From positions 62,001 through 126,000 of the forward strand of contig NZ_JAKZFT010000002.1 in assembly GCF_022808985.1 (NCBI RefSeq): a stretch of DNA of 64,000 nt. The letters are read 5' to 3'. The notes below the pieces were generated by a model. That model ran no database searches, was not told the origin of the DNA, and saw only the letters and a list, made by a program, of their open reading frames with translations. Source of the stretch: Geotalea sp. SG265. Lineage in GTDB: Bacteria; Desulfobacterota; Desulfuromonadia; Geobacterales; Geobacteraceae. Made by a program: the position numbers and the translations under genes. Shown in pieces: positions 48,828 through 56,872 of this stretch. The first letter of the stretch is position 1, and each line of letters starts with the position of its first letter.

Positions 48828-50335
48828 TGCATGCTCCTTGGCGTCGCAGTCGCCTCTGTCTTGCTCTTTGCAGCAGTGTTTCCCCAACTGAAGCCGAAGG
48901 GAAGCCATAACAGCCGCAGCTGCTTCGCTCCATCGCTGTTCCGATATCCCACCAGCCCTTTGAGTAGTTTCAGATCGCTCATTCTGCTGCCGGACTGGAA
49001 CTGAACGAGCGGAAAGAGCTCGTATGCTACGGCACCATCACGAACCTCATGCCAATAGAGGTTCCAGAGGAACGACACTGCTGAATCCCCGGCGTCATTC
49101 CAGCGCTGGTGATAAATCCGCCACAGGGGCGCCCAGTTCTTCTCTATCCCTTCCCTGTCCAACACGGGTTCCACCGGCGCGGGCAGGGTCAGGGACTTAA
49201 CCCCGCGGGTATCCTTCCTGTAAATATAGAGCGGCCAGAAGGCCATGCGCCGCCGTTCGCCGCCGTCTTTGGACCAGGTCTCCCTGCTGTCCGAATAGAG
49301 AAAGAAGAGCACCCGGTCCAGGTCTTGGCTGTAAGAGGCGGAGCGGATTTCCTCGTGTCTCAGCAGCGGCCACATGAACCAGCGTTTAAGGTATTCTCTG
49401 CCCCGGTCAATGGAGTAGAACGGAAGCATCCTCGTCTCATTCTTCTTGCTGCCGCGCACGGTCAGCCAGAAGGGCCAGAAGTAATCCACCTCATGCTGAT
49501 CCTCGACAAGATCATCCGTGTAGCTGAAAAAAGGCCAGAGGTATGACCGTGACACCTTCTGAGGCGAGTCGGTGGCCGAATAAAGGGGAAGTACCGACAG
49601 TTTGTGGGTCGGGTTATCCGTATTCAGCCCCTGGTCCTCCACGAAGATAAAGGGCCAGAGGGCGAAATGTCTGCGGTAGGAGCCTTCCTTGGCAGCCTGC
49701 CCATAAAGAGGCCAGAACTGGAAGCCGCTCTCACGGTCGCCCCGGATCGTGGAAAAGAACGGATAAAGGTAATTGCGGGTGGTGGTACCTTTTTTTACCG
49801 TCCTGCCATAAAGGGGGAAGAGTACGTAATGGTACTCGTCTCGCCAGAACCGTTCATAGATATCACCATAAAACGGAAAAACGGAGGTGTACGGGCCGTA
49901 TTTTTCCGACCTTCCACTGATGTAGAAGGGAAAGAACATGGAGTCATGCTCCCGTTCCGGCTCATTTTTGCGGTAGGTGTTGCTCTGCACCAGCTTCAGG
50001 ACCTGGAAGGTGGTTGCCTCGGAAGAGACAGTCCTGGATGCCAGAGGATACAGGTAATCGGTCGAGCTGGTTTCGTTCTGCGGGTTCGCAGTCCGGTAAA
50101 GCAGCGGCCGAACGGCGGTGTCGTGATCATCCTTGTTCTGCTGGAACTTTAAAAGCGGGCCCAGCAGGGAAAGGTTGCGGTAGTGGTCCTTCGGGCTGTC
50201 CCGGTAGTCCACCAAAGGCCATAAGGTGAAGATCGTCCCCGTATCGGCACCGTTGTCGCCGGTCCCGGCGAACACAGCCGTTGCCATGATCAGCAAGAAA
50301 AAAACGACAACTATGGCTGTTTTTATATTATGCAT
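48824..50335 (-). CDS. Secreted repetitive protein with (F/W)P(L/F)Y motifs, fused into the mla operon
   Basis: A 503-residue protein that I do not recognise. A signal peptide (1-23, ending AVFAG) is followed by about 12 aromatic motifs of the form [LFW][WF]P[LF][YFW] (for example FPFYG, FPLYG, LWPF, FWPFW, FWPLY), at intervals of about 20 to 50 residues. Each is preceded by a short hydrophobic strand. The regular alternation suggests antiparallel beta-strands in a barrel or propeller, possibly in the outer membrane. It overlaps mlaE by four bases and so belongs to the same operon. The function is unknown; an envelope role is inferred from context. Confidence 0.75.
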   Translation of the reverse strand: MHNIKTAIVVVFFLLIMATAVFAGTGDNGADTGTIFTLWPLVDYRDSPKDHYRNLSLLGPLLKFQQNKDDHDTAVRPLLYRTANPQNETSSTDYLYPLASRTVSSEATTFQVLKLVQSNTYRKNEPEREHDSMFFPFYISGRSEKYGPYTSVFPFYGDIYERFWRDEYHYVLFPLYGRTVKKGTTTRNYLYPFFSTIRGDRESGFQFWPLYGQAAKEGSYRRHFALWPFIFVEDQGLNTDNPTHKLSVLPLYSATDSPQKVSRSYLWPFFSYTDDLVEDQHEVDYFWPFWLTVRGSKKNETRMLPFYSIDRGREYLKRWFMWPLLRHEEIRSASYSQDLDRVLFFLYSDSRETWSKDGGERRRMAFWPLYIYRKDTRGVKSLTLPAPVEPVLDREGIEKNWAPLWRIYHQRWNDAGDSAVSFLWNLYWHEVRDGAVAYELFPLVQFQSGSRMSDLKLLKGLVGYRNSDGAKQLRLLWLPFGFSWGNTAAKSKTEATATPRSMQ

Positions 50336-50434
50336 ACCCCTCCGGGAGGATGCCCTTTTCCCGGGCGAAGTGAGTACGATAACCCGGCAGGGAGACTGGG
50401 AATATTATCCTCATGAACAAAGGTTAGTCAACAA

Positions 50435-50461
50435 AAAAGACCCGGCGAAGGCGGGTCTTTT
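50435..50461. terminator. Bidirectional terminator between leuD and the mla operon start
   Basis: AAAAGACCCG (50435-50444), loop GCGAAGG, CGGGTCTTTT (50452-50461). It lies 28 bases past the leuD stop and ends the leuCD transcript. Confidence 0.88.
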
Positions 50462-50488
50462 CGGTACAAATCAAGTGACGGAGCCGAA

Positions 50489-51016
50489 TCAGTACTTGCT
50501 GTCGGCGTAGTCGACCCAGCCTCCGGCAAGAACGAGGGCTTTATCGAAGGGAGAAATCTCAAAAGACAGCACGTGCTGTTTTCCTCCTCCGTTGGCGGTA
50601 ATTTTCTGGGCTTCGATGTCCACCGCTATGGCAGCGTCTTCACACCCGGCATAACCGAAAAGAAGATCCAGCCCCTCTTTCGGCAATTCGATGGCTGCCA
50701 TACCGCAATTGAACATGTTCTGGCGAAAGATCCTGGCAAAGGATTCGGCGATGACGACATTGATATCGTTCACTTCGAATACCCACGGTGCGTGCTCACG
50801 GGAGGAGCCACAGCCAAAATTGGCGCGGCTGACGATGACCCGAGCACTGGAGGTTTTCTCCCCCTTTGGATCGAACCCCGGCAGCTTGAGGTCCTCCAGA
50901 ATGTATGGTCTCAAATCCTGCTTGGTAATCTCGGTCAAGTATTTGGCAGGGATGATCTCGTCCGTGTTGATGTCGGAGCGGTCAAGAAAGAGCGCTGGGC
51001 CTGCAAAGCTTTTCAT
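50489..51016 (-). CDS. leuD: 3-isopropylmalate dehydratase small subunit
   Basis: A 175-residue swivel-domain subunit that pairs with LeuC to isomerise 2- and 3-isopropylmalate. Motifs: FLDRSDINTDEIIPAKYL, FGCGSSREHAPW and the Arg/Asn active loop NMFNCGMAAIELPKEG. The start is ATG 51016 with GAGGGAG; five codons upstream could also be in frame. It lies 18 bases after leuC. The LeuCD and HacAB (homoaconitase) forms are close, so a broader substrate range is possible. Confidence 0.95.
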   Translation of the reverse strand: MKSFAGPALFLDRSDINTDEIIPAKYLTEITKQDLRPYILEDLKLPGFDPKGEKTSSARVIVSRANFGCGSSREHAPWVFEVNDINVVIAESFARIFRQNMFNCGMAAIELPKEGLDLLFGYAGCEDAAIAVDIEAQKITANGGGKQHVLSFEISPFDKALVLAGGWVDYADSKY

Positions 51017-51034
51017 ATATTTCTCCCTCACTGA

Positions 51035-52318
51035 TTATAGATATTTTCTCGGATCGGCGATCTTACCTTCGATGGCGGTAGCCGCCGAAGTCGCGGGTGA
51101 CATGAGGTGCACCATTCCCCCTTTGCCCATGCGCCCCATAAAATTCCGGTTGGTGGTGGAAGCGCAGACCTCCCCTTCCGCAAGGACTCCATTGCTCATC
51201 CCCAGACAGGCGCCGCAGGTGGGATTGGTTACACAGAAACCCGCCTCCATGAAGACGGCAATCAGCCCCTCATTTAGGGCATCGCGGTATATCTTTGGCG
51301 TAGCAGGCGAGAGGATGGCGCGAACCGACGGGGCGATTTTCTTTCCTTTGAGAATCGCTGCTGCAACACGCAGATCCTCAAGGCGGCCATTGGTGCACGA
51401 GCCCAGGTAGACCTGATCGACGGGGGTACCGGCAATTTCACCGATGACCTTAACCTGATCCGGCTTATAGCCGAAGGTGACCGCCGGTTCGAGGGCTGAC
51501 ACATCGATGTCCACCACACGGTCGTAGACGGCGTCGTCATCTGACCACCACTTTTTGAATGCCGCCAGAGCAGCCTCCCGTGAGGCATACTCCTTCTCGA
51601 TGAAGGGCCACAGGTAATCCACCGTCACCCCGTCAGGCATGCAGATACCAGATGTTCCGCCGGCCTCTATGGCCATATTGCACAGCGTCATCCGCGACTC
51701 CATGGTCATCGCGTCTATCACCGGGCCGCGGAACTCCATCACCCGGTCGGTAGCGCCGTTGACCGTAAGGGTGCCGATGACATGGAGGATGACGTCCTTG
51801 GCATAGACCCCTTTGGGAAGCGTGCCGTTGAGATTGATCCGAATGGTCTTCGGTTCGCGAAAGGCACAGACCCCTTTAAGAATCCCCACCTCCAGGTCGG
51901 TAGTGCCGACACCGGCAGCAAAAGCCCCAAAAGCGCCGTGGGTGCAGGTATGGGAATCACCCATAATGACCGTGTAACCGGGACGGATATAGCCCTTTTC
52001 AGGAAAGAGCGCATGGCAGACACCGTTGGCACCGATATCGAAGAAATCGGGGATGGCGTGCCGGCGTGCCCAGTCACGCAATATCTTGGCCTGGGTGGCG
52101 GTCTTGCTGTCCTTGCTCGGAGTCACGTGATCGATAACCGCTTTTATCTTGCCGGGATCGAAGACCCGGTCTTTTCCCCTGGCCATCAGGTCATCAATGG
52201 CTATGGGGGTGGTGATTTCATGACACATGACAACATCCAGCTTCAAAACCCTGGTTCCCGCAAAGGGTTCATCCACCAGGTGCGACGTGAATATCTTCTC
52301 GGCTATGGTCATTCCCAT
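51035..52318 (-). CDS. leuC: 3-isopropylmalate dehydratase large subunit
   Basis: A 427-residue aconitase-superfamily chain with a 4Fe-4S cluster held by the Cys in GSCTNGRLED and the CxxC of PTCGACLG. The motifs VIMGDSHTCTHGAFGAFA, TTDLEVGILKG and NRNFMGRMG are present. This is the short, LeuC/HacA-type family found in archaea and delta-proteobacteria. I start at ATG 52318 (AAAGGA upstream); 22 further codons upstream are in frame but hydrophobic and unlike the family. Transcription appears to start at the promoter 52361-52389. Confidence 0.95.
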   Translation of the reverse strand: MGMTIAEKIFTSHLVDEPFAGTRVLKLDVVMCHEITTPIAIDDLMARGKDRVFDPGKIKAVIDHVTPSKDSKTATQAKILRDWARRHAIPDFFDIGANGVCHALFPEKGYIRPGYTVIMGDSHTCTHGAFGAFAAGVGTTDLEVGILKGVCAFREPKTIRINLNGTLPKGVYAKDVILHVIGTLTVNGATDRVMEFRGPVIDAMTMESRMTLCNMAIEAGGTSGICMPDGVTVDYLWPFIEKEYASREAALAAFKKWWSDDDAVYDRVVDIDVSALEPAVTFGYKPDQVKVIGEIAGTPVDQVYLGSCTNGRLEDLRVAAAILKGKKIAPSVRAILSPATPKIYRDALNEGLIAVFMEAGFCVTNPTCGACLGMSNGVLAEGEVCASTTNRNFMGRMGKGGMVHLMSPATSAATAIEGKIADPRKYL

Positions 52319-52360
52319 AAAAATGCATCCTTTCAATGAGTAACGTTGCGTTGCGCCCGT

Positions 52361-52389
52361 AATGTAAACAAATACCACGAACAAATCAA
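52361..52389 (-). promoter_or_regulatory. Putative promoter of leuCD
   Basis: On the minus strand TTGATT (52384-52389) and TACATT (52361-52366) are 17 bases apart, about 43 bases upstream of the leuC start. It is divergent from the promoter at 52419-52447. Confidence 0.55.
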
Positions 52390-52418
52390 TTTAATATTTG
52401 TTCAATAATAGTAAACAT

Positions 52419-52447
52419 TTGCCTAACATCCGAGCAAATGATATATT
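52419..52447 (+). promoter_or_regulatory. Putative promoter of the LOG-family gene
   Basis: TTGCCT (52419-52424) and TATATT (52442-52447) with a 17-base spacer, 24 bases before the gene's ATG. It is back-to-back with the leuC promoter in an AT-rich gap. Confidence 0.5.
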
Positions 52448-52470
52448 GTCTTAATTTAAAAGGAACCCAT

Positions 52471-53499
52471 ATGCAACTGAGTTTCAATAGAACGAATGAA
52501 GCGATAGATGACGCAATAGATACCCTCATCGGGATAGCCGGGGATATTCATCATCGGGAAATTGTCCGGGAAATGATTATTTCGGCGCTTAAGGCGGGGC
52601 AGGATACGGACTATCTTGCCGATTTGAAGCTTCTCAGCAACACCATGAAGGAGATGCGTTACACCAACAAGGTGTTCGGACCGTATCGACACAAGACCAA
52701 GGTTACCATCTTCGGCTCGGCCAGGACTGAACCCCATGAGGACGCATACCGGAAATGTGTCAGGTTCAGCAGGCTGCTTGCCGACAAGGGCTACATGATC
52801 ATCACCGGCGGCGGCCCCGGCATCATGCAGGCGGGCAATGAAGGCGCCGGAGGCGAGAATTCCTTTGCCGTCAATATCAGGCTACCCTTCGAACAGGCCC
52901 CCAACCCGTTCATGCTGGAAAACCCCCGCCTGATTACCTATAAATATTTCTTCAACCGCAAGGTCGCCTTTGTCAAGGAAGCAGATGCCATTGCCGTCTT
53001 TCCAGGAGGATTCGGCACCTTGGACGAGGCGATGGAAGTTTTTACCCTGATCCAGACCGGCAAGACCTCGCCCAAGCCCCTTGTCCTCATTGACGATGAG
53101 GATGGCTACTGGGAGCAGTGGTTCATTTTCATCAAGGAACGCATGCTGGGCAGGGGCTTCATTTCTGCCGAGGATTTCTCCATTTTCACCATTACCCGCA
53201 GTGAAAAGGAAGCGGTCAGCGTCATCGAGGAGTTCTACCGCAATTACCATTCTCTGCGGTTCGTCAATGGGCGATTGATTGTCAGACTCAACAAGGAACT
53301 TACCAGGGCAAACCTCGACGAGTTGGAAAAGGAATTTCCCGAACTGCACCATGCCGGCACGAAAATCATCGCAACAGCCCCGCTGCAGGAAGAGCAGGAT
53401 GAGCCGGACCTTCTTGAGCTCCCCCGCATAACTTTCCAGTTCGACCACCAGCACTACGGCCTGTTGATGGCATTCATCGGCAGAATAAACATGTTTTAA
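52471..53499 (+). CDS. LOG-family (lysine decarboxylase-like) protein, enlarged form
   Basis: A 342-residue protein with a Rossmann-like LOG domain: GGGPGIMQAGNEGA (near residue 114) and PGGFGTLDEAMEVFTLIQTGK (near 185), the motif that gives LOG enzymes their phosphoribohydrolase activity on nucleotide-type substrates. It is longer than common 190-residue LOG proteins because of a 75-residue N-terminal helical part and a C-terminal extension of about 90 residues. The family is often misnamed lysine decarboxylase. The start is ATG 52471 with AAAAGGA. Confidence 0.88.
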   Translation: MQLSFNRTNEAIDDAIDTLIGIAGDIHHREIVREMIISALKAGQDTDYLADLKLLSNTMKEMRYTNKVFGPYRHKTKVTIFGSARTEPHEDAYRKCVRFSRLLADKGYMIITGGGPGIMQAGNEGAGGENSFAVNIRLPFEQAPNPFMLENPRLITYKYFFNRKVAFVKEADAIAVFPGGFGTLDEAMEVFTLIQTGKTSPKPLVLIDDEDGYWEQWFIFIKERMLGRGFISAEDFSIFTITRSEKEAVSVIEEFYRNYHSLRFVNGRLIVRLNKELTRANLDELEKEFPELHHAGTKIIATAPLQEEQDEPDLLELPRITFQFDHQHYGLLMAFIGRINMF

Positions 53500-53517
53500 A
53501 AAATACGGGCAAAGCTC

Positions 53518-53546
53518 TTGACAAAGTAATTACATACTGTTAATTT
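53518..53546 (+). promoter_or_regulatory. Strong promoter of the second cold-shock gene
   Basis: TTGACA (53518-53523) and TAATTT (53541-53546) with 17 bases between. Transcription would start near 53553, giving a leader of about 147 nt. The leader has a run of possible stems and ends in AAAAGGAGG, as in classic cold-inducible csp messages. The -35/-10 pair equals that upstream of thiS. Confidence 0.65.
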
Positions 53547-53699
53547 TACTTTGCGGCAAGTTTCGGAAGTTCGTTTGTCGATGGTCGATGGAAACACACA
53601 AAGCTCCGACTTTGACGTTTTTCCTGCCCAAGACTCCGGAAACTGCAGTATTAACATGATCCGGCAGAGACCCGGAGGCAACAAAAGGAGGCAGTAAAA

Positions 53700-53900
53700 A
53701 TGGCACAGGGCAAAGTAAAATGGTTCAATGATGCAAAGGGATTCGGATTCATCGAGCAGGAAAATGGGGAAGATGTGTTTGTACATTTCTCTGCCATAGT
53801 GGGAGAGGGCTTCAAATCGCTTACCGAAGGTGAAGCGGTCACCTTTGACGTCACCAATGGTCCCAAAGGCCTGCAGGCAGCAAACGTCAAGAAAATCTAA
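53700..53900 (+). CDS. Cold-shock domain protein, long-leader paralog
   Basis: A 66-residue CSD protein with KGFGFI and [12 protein letters not shown]-binding motifs. It is paralogous to the gene at 10284-10484, with changes mainly around [15 protein letters not shown] and the C-terminal QAANVKKI. The unusual feature is the 147-nt leader with strong promoter, in contrast to about 65 nt for the other copy. That suggests cold-responsive mRNA folding control of this copy. It is monocistronic, between promoter 53518 and terminator 53919. Confidence 0.96.
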   Translation: MAQGKVKWFNDAKGFGFIEQENGEDVFVHFSAIVGEGFKSLTEGEAVTFDVTNGPKGLQAANVKKI

Positions 53901-53918
53901 GCAGAGCCCATATAGATC

Positions 53919-53956
53919 AAACTAAAAAACCTCGCTTTCGCGAGGTTTTTTAGTTT
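53919..53956. terminator. Strong terminator after the second cold-shock gene
   Basis: AAACTAAAAAACCTCGC, loop TTTC, GCGAGGTTTTTTAGTTT: a perfect 17-bp stem from 53919 to 53956 with U-run. It serves the cold-shock gene (+) and could also end the S24-type regulator transcript (-, stop at 53996). Confidence 0.95.
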
Positions 53957-53995
53957 GCGTCGTGAAACGAAGCAAAAAGCTTTCTGAAAAAGAGC

Positions 53996-54625
53996 TTAAA
54001 ATTTGATTCGGCGCCATACATCCACAACTTTGCCCAGTATTTTCAGCTTGCTGTCCTTTTTGAAGGGGGCGTAGGAACGGTTGTCCGGCGACAGGAATAT
54101 ATCAGCACCGACAACCCGGTAGCGCCTCAGGATGGCTTCTCCCCACCGATTGTTCACCAGAACGATATCCCTGTTTTCGATCTCGCTTTCTGTGGAAATA
54201 ATCACCAGATCTCCATCACAGATGGTGGGTGCCATAAAATCACCGGCTGAAAATATGGCATAGGAACCTTCGGTCCCCTGTGGCAGGGAGAGGTACTCGC
54301 AAATATCCTCCTTTACGAAAAACTGGGGAAAATCCTGGGGTATCTTTTTGAAGAGAGGCACATCCGAGGAACGCGCCGCCTTGGGGTGCGATGTGCGGAA
54401 CTGCTCCCCCTGCCCGGTCTTGAGCCACCCACTGTTGATCCCGTAGGTGTGGCACAAGGCGATTATCAGGGTGTCGGAAATATTTTTCTTACCCCGTTCG
54501 ACACCGCTGAGAAAACCCTGAACAATTCCTAGTGAATCGGCGAACTCTTTTTGCGTCATGCCTTTGGACTGGCGAATCTCCTTAATACGCAAGCCCAGCT
54601 TATGGTTCGTTTCCTTTTCAGACAT
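53996..54625 (-). CDS. XRE/S24-type transcriptional regulator with lost protease dyad
   Basis: A 209-residue repressor-like protein. The N-terminal HTH (about 12-67: IKEIRQSKGMTQKEFADSLG, then ERGKKNISDTLI and GWLKTGQGE) is of the Xre/Cro type. The C-terminal S24/LexA-like domain (120-205) includes AGDFMAPTICDGD, where the catalytic Ser of GDSM is Phe130. The general-base Lys region is AILRRY, with Arg167. So autocleavage of the LexA type is not expected, and its signal is probably a ligand or partner. It is divergent from the GAF-GGDEF gene, with the promoter of that gene between them. Confidence 0.9.
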   Translation of the reverse strand: MSEKETNHKLGLRIKEIRQSKGMTQKEFADSLGIVQGFLSGVERGKKNISDTLIIALCHTYGINSGWLKTGQGEQFRTSHPKAARSSDVPLFKKIPQDFPQFFVKEDICEYLSLPQGTEGSYAIFSAGDFMAPTICDGDLVIISTESEIENRDIVLVNNRWGEAILRRYRVVGADIFLSPDNRSYAPFKKDSKLKILGKVVDVWRRIKF

Positions 54626-54652
54626 ACTCTTCCTTAGACAGTTTACATAATC

Positions 54653-54681
54653 TTGACAGCGTATCTCTCAGTTAATATACT
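54653..54681 (+). promoter_or_regulatory. Strong promoter of the GAF-GGDEF gene
   Basis: TTGACA (54653-54658) and TATACT (54676-54681), 17-base spacer, so a near-consensus promoter. Direct GACAG repeats (AGACAGTTTAC and TTGACAGCGTA, about 54636-54665) overlap the -35 region and could be the operator of the adjacent divergent S24-type regulator. The predicted leader is about 160 nt. Confidence 0.65.
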
Positions 54682-54849
54682 CATGCGAAACATAGCTCAC
54701 AGCAATATTTATAATCCGTTCCCCCTGATGATGCAACGCAAAAATCAACGCTGAAATGCTGGTATTTTTAGTTGTATTATGTCTTTGATATCGTTTGTTT
54801 GCAGTTCGGCACGCATCTGGCACTAAGCTTTATGGGAGAGCCTTCGGCC

Positions 54850-56859
54850 ATGGTAGAAAATGCTCAAGAAGCCCCACCGGCTGAACTGCTGGCAAAACTC
54901 AAAAGCTATCCATTTCTAGCACAGTACAATCTTAATCTTTTTTGCCTAAAAAAAGATTCCTCTGCGGCTGATGAGTTCCTACCCTGCGGTTCCATCGTTC
55001 AGGACGCTCTCAGCAATGAAATCGGTCTGAATTTTATCGGGCGTTCGTTGAAACCGGAACTGCCCGCAAAGAAAACCGCCGTGTATAGATACAACGGGGG
55101 CTTTTTAAGTTTTGTCGTATCCTTCAACATTGGCGACACCGATTTTTGCCTGGTCGGCAACGGCGTAAGAGACAAGCTGATCGACTTTTGGCAGCTGGAG
55201 CGGCTGTCGAGGGCTGACAAAGTCGATGTTTTTTCCCTCCTTAGCCAACTGGAAAGGCTACCTGTAGCAACCGTCCACGAACTGGAAGAGTTAGCCGAGC
55301 ATATCCATGAGATGCTGCCGGCATTGCACCCGGGGGAGATGTATCAGTCTCTGTACGATCAGACGGTGAACCGTCTTGCAATGGTCGTCGGTCTTCTTGA
55401 ACAAATGGACGAGCTGAAATCGGTAAACGACCTCGTATCGTTTACTACTGAACTGCTCGCCTTTGTCTTTCATTTCCCCAAAGTCGCCCTGGCACTGCTT
55501 GATGCAGATAGGGGAACCTACTCCTTTGTCGGTCAAATGGGACTGGAAAGAGTCGAGGACATTGCCAAAGACCGGCTGGGAGAACTTTTAACAAAGGACC
55601 ATATAAAGAAACCTCTGAATTTTGACGAGGAAACGGCGGCATTATTCAGCGGAGTGAGCGCCCAGAACGTCACCTTATTCCCGCTGAAAGCCGAGGGCAG
55701 TCACATAGGCTTTATTTCCCTTTTCGACAACGAACCGCAGGCTGTGGATGCCTTGCTGGTGGAACTTTTAGCCGCCAAGGCCGCAGCCAAGATAAGACAG
55801 CTGAAGAAGGAAACGGAGCATCTGCAGTTGAATGCCTTGTCGAACAGGCTCTTATCCGTGACCAATACCCTCCTCTTTGCCGAGAACAAGGAGGAACTCT
55901 ACAAGACCATACTGGAACTGGCAGCGGACCTGCTCAACTCAACCCAGGGCTCCATCATGCTCATGGACAAAAGCGGTGAAAACCTGCATATCGTTTTTAC
56001 CATGGGTATGAGCCTTAATCTAGCCCAATGCATGACGGTCAAGGTGGGCAAAGGCATAGCCGGCAAGGTGGCAAAAACAGGCATTCCACTGCTGGTCAAC
56101 GATATTGAAAAGGACACCAGGATCGGCATCAAAAACAGGCCTCGTTTCAAATCCAAGTCCCTCATCTCCATTCCCCTCAAGCTCAAGGACAAAACCATCG
56201 GCGTCCTCAATCTCTCCGACAAGGGAGACTTGGGAGTCTTCACCGAATCCGACAAGGACCTTCTCACCTCCTTTGCCAATCTTGCATCGCTGATAATCGA
56301 AAGGACACTGGTCATTGAGGAATCGGTCATTTTCGAAAAGATGGCGGTAACCGATGCTCTGACAGGCCTTTATAACCGCCGTTTCCTCAAAAATCGCCTC
56401 GAAGAGGAATTGACCCGCAGCATCCGCCAAAAGCTCAACCTGACAATATTGTTCATAGATCTGGATCATTTCAAGATTTATAACGACCTGTGCGGCCATA
56501 TTGCCGGTGATGAGGTATTGCGAAAGACCGCTGCCATAATCAAGGCATCGCTGAGGGATATGGATGTGGTTGCACGCTATGGGGGAGAAGAGTTCTGCGC
56601 CATTCTGCCCGGCACTTCGAAAATGGAGTCTCTGGCGGTAGCGGAACGCATCCGTGCAGGCATTGAAAGAGAAGTTTTCCCCGAAGAGGAAAATCTTCCC
56701 TTGGGGAGGCTTACCACCAGTATCGGCGTCGCGTCATTCCCGGAAGACGGGCACACCTTCACTTCACTGGTTCATGCAGCCGATGTGGCTTTGTATGAGG
56801 CCAAGACCGTCGGGAGGAATACTGTCGTCGTAGCCCGTCATGTCATGGATAAGGACTGA
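54850..56859 (+). CDS. GAF-domain diguanylate cyclase
   Basis: A 669-residue protein (ATG 54850, with GGGAG before it; in-frame ATG 54832 is an alternative). The N-terminus (about 1-140) is the same unnamed domain as in the protein at 43926, with FCLVGNGVRD. A second sensor-like region follows (about 160-330), then a GAF domain (about 350-490: VKVGKGIAGKVAKTGIPLLV) and an intact GGDEF domain (about 505-665) with DALTGLYNRRFL, DLDHFKIYND.CGHIAGD and RYGGEEFC. It should make c-di-GMP. No I-site RxxD is clear. It is probably regulated by the divergent S24-type protein and its strong promoter. Confidence 0.9.
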   Translation: MVENAQEAPPAELLAKLKSYPFLAQYNLNLFCLKKDSSAADEFLPCGSIVQDALSNEIGLNFIGRSLKPELPAKKTAVYRYNGGFLSFVVSFNIGDTDFCLVGNGVRDKLIDFWQLERLSRADKVDVFSLLSQLERLPVATVHELEELAEHIHEMLPALHPGEMYQSLYDQTVNRLAMVVGLLEQMDELKSVNDLVSFTTELLAFVFHFPKVALALLDADRGTYSFVGQMGLERVEDIAKDRLGELLTKDHIKKPLNFDEETAALFSGVSAQNVTLFPLKAEGSHIGFISLFDNEPQAVDALLVELLAAKAAAKIRQLKKETEHLQLNALSNRLLSVTNTLLFAENKEELYKTILELAADLLNSTQGSIMLMDKSGENLHIVFTMGMSLNLAQCMTVKVGKGIAGKVAKTGIPLLVNDIEKDTRIGIKNRPRFKSKSLISIPLKLKDKTIGVLNLSDKGDLGVFTESDKDLLTSFANLASLIIERTLVIEESVIFEKMAVTDALTGLYNRRFLKNRLEEELTRSIRQKLNLTILFIDLDHFKIYNDLCGHIAGDEVLRKTAAIIKASLRDMDVVARYGGEEFCAILPGTSKMESLAVAERIRAGIEREVFPEEENLPLGRLTTSIGVASFPEDGHTFTSLVHAADVALYEAKTVGRNTVVVARHVMDKD

Positions 56860-56872
56860 TGCGGCAAGAAGA

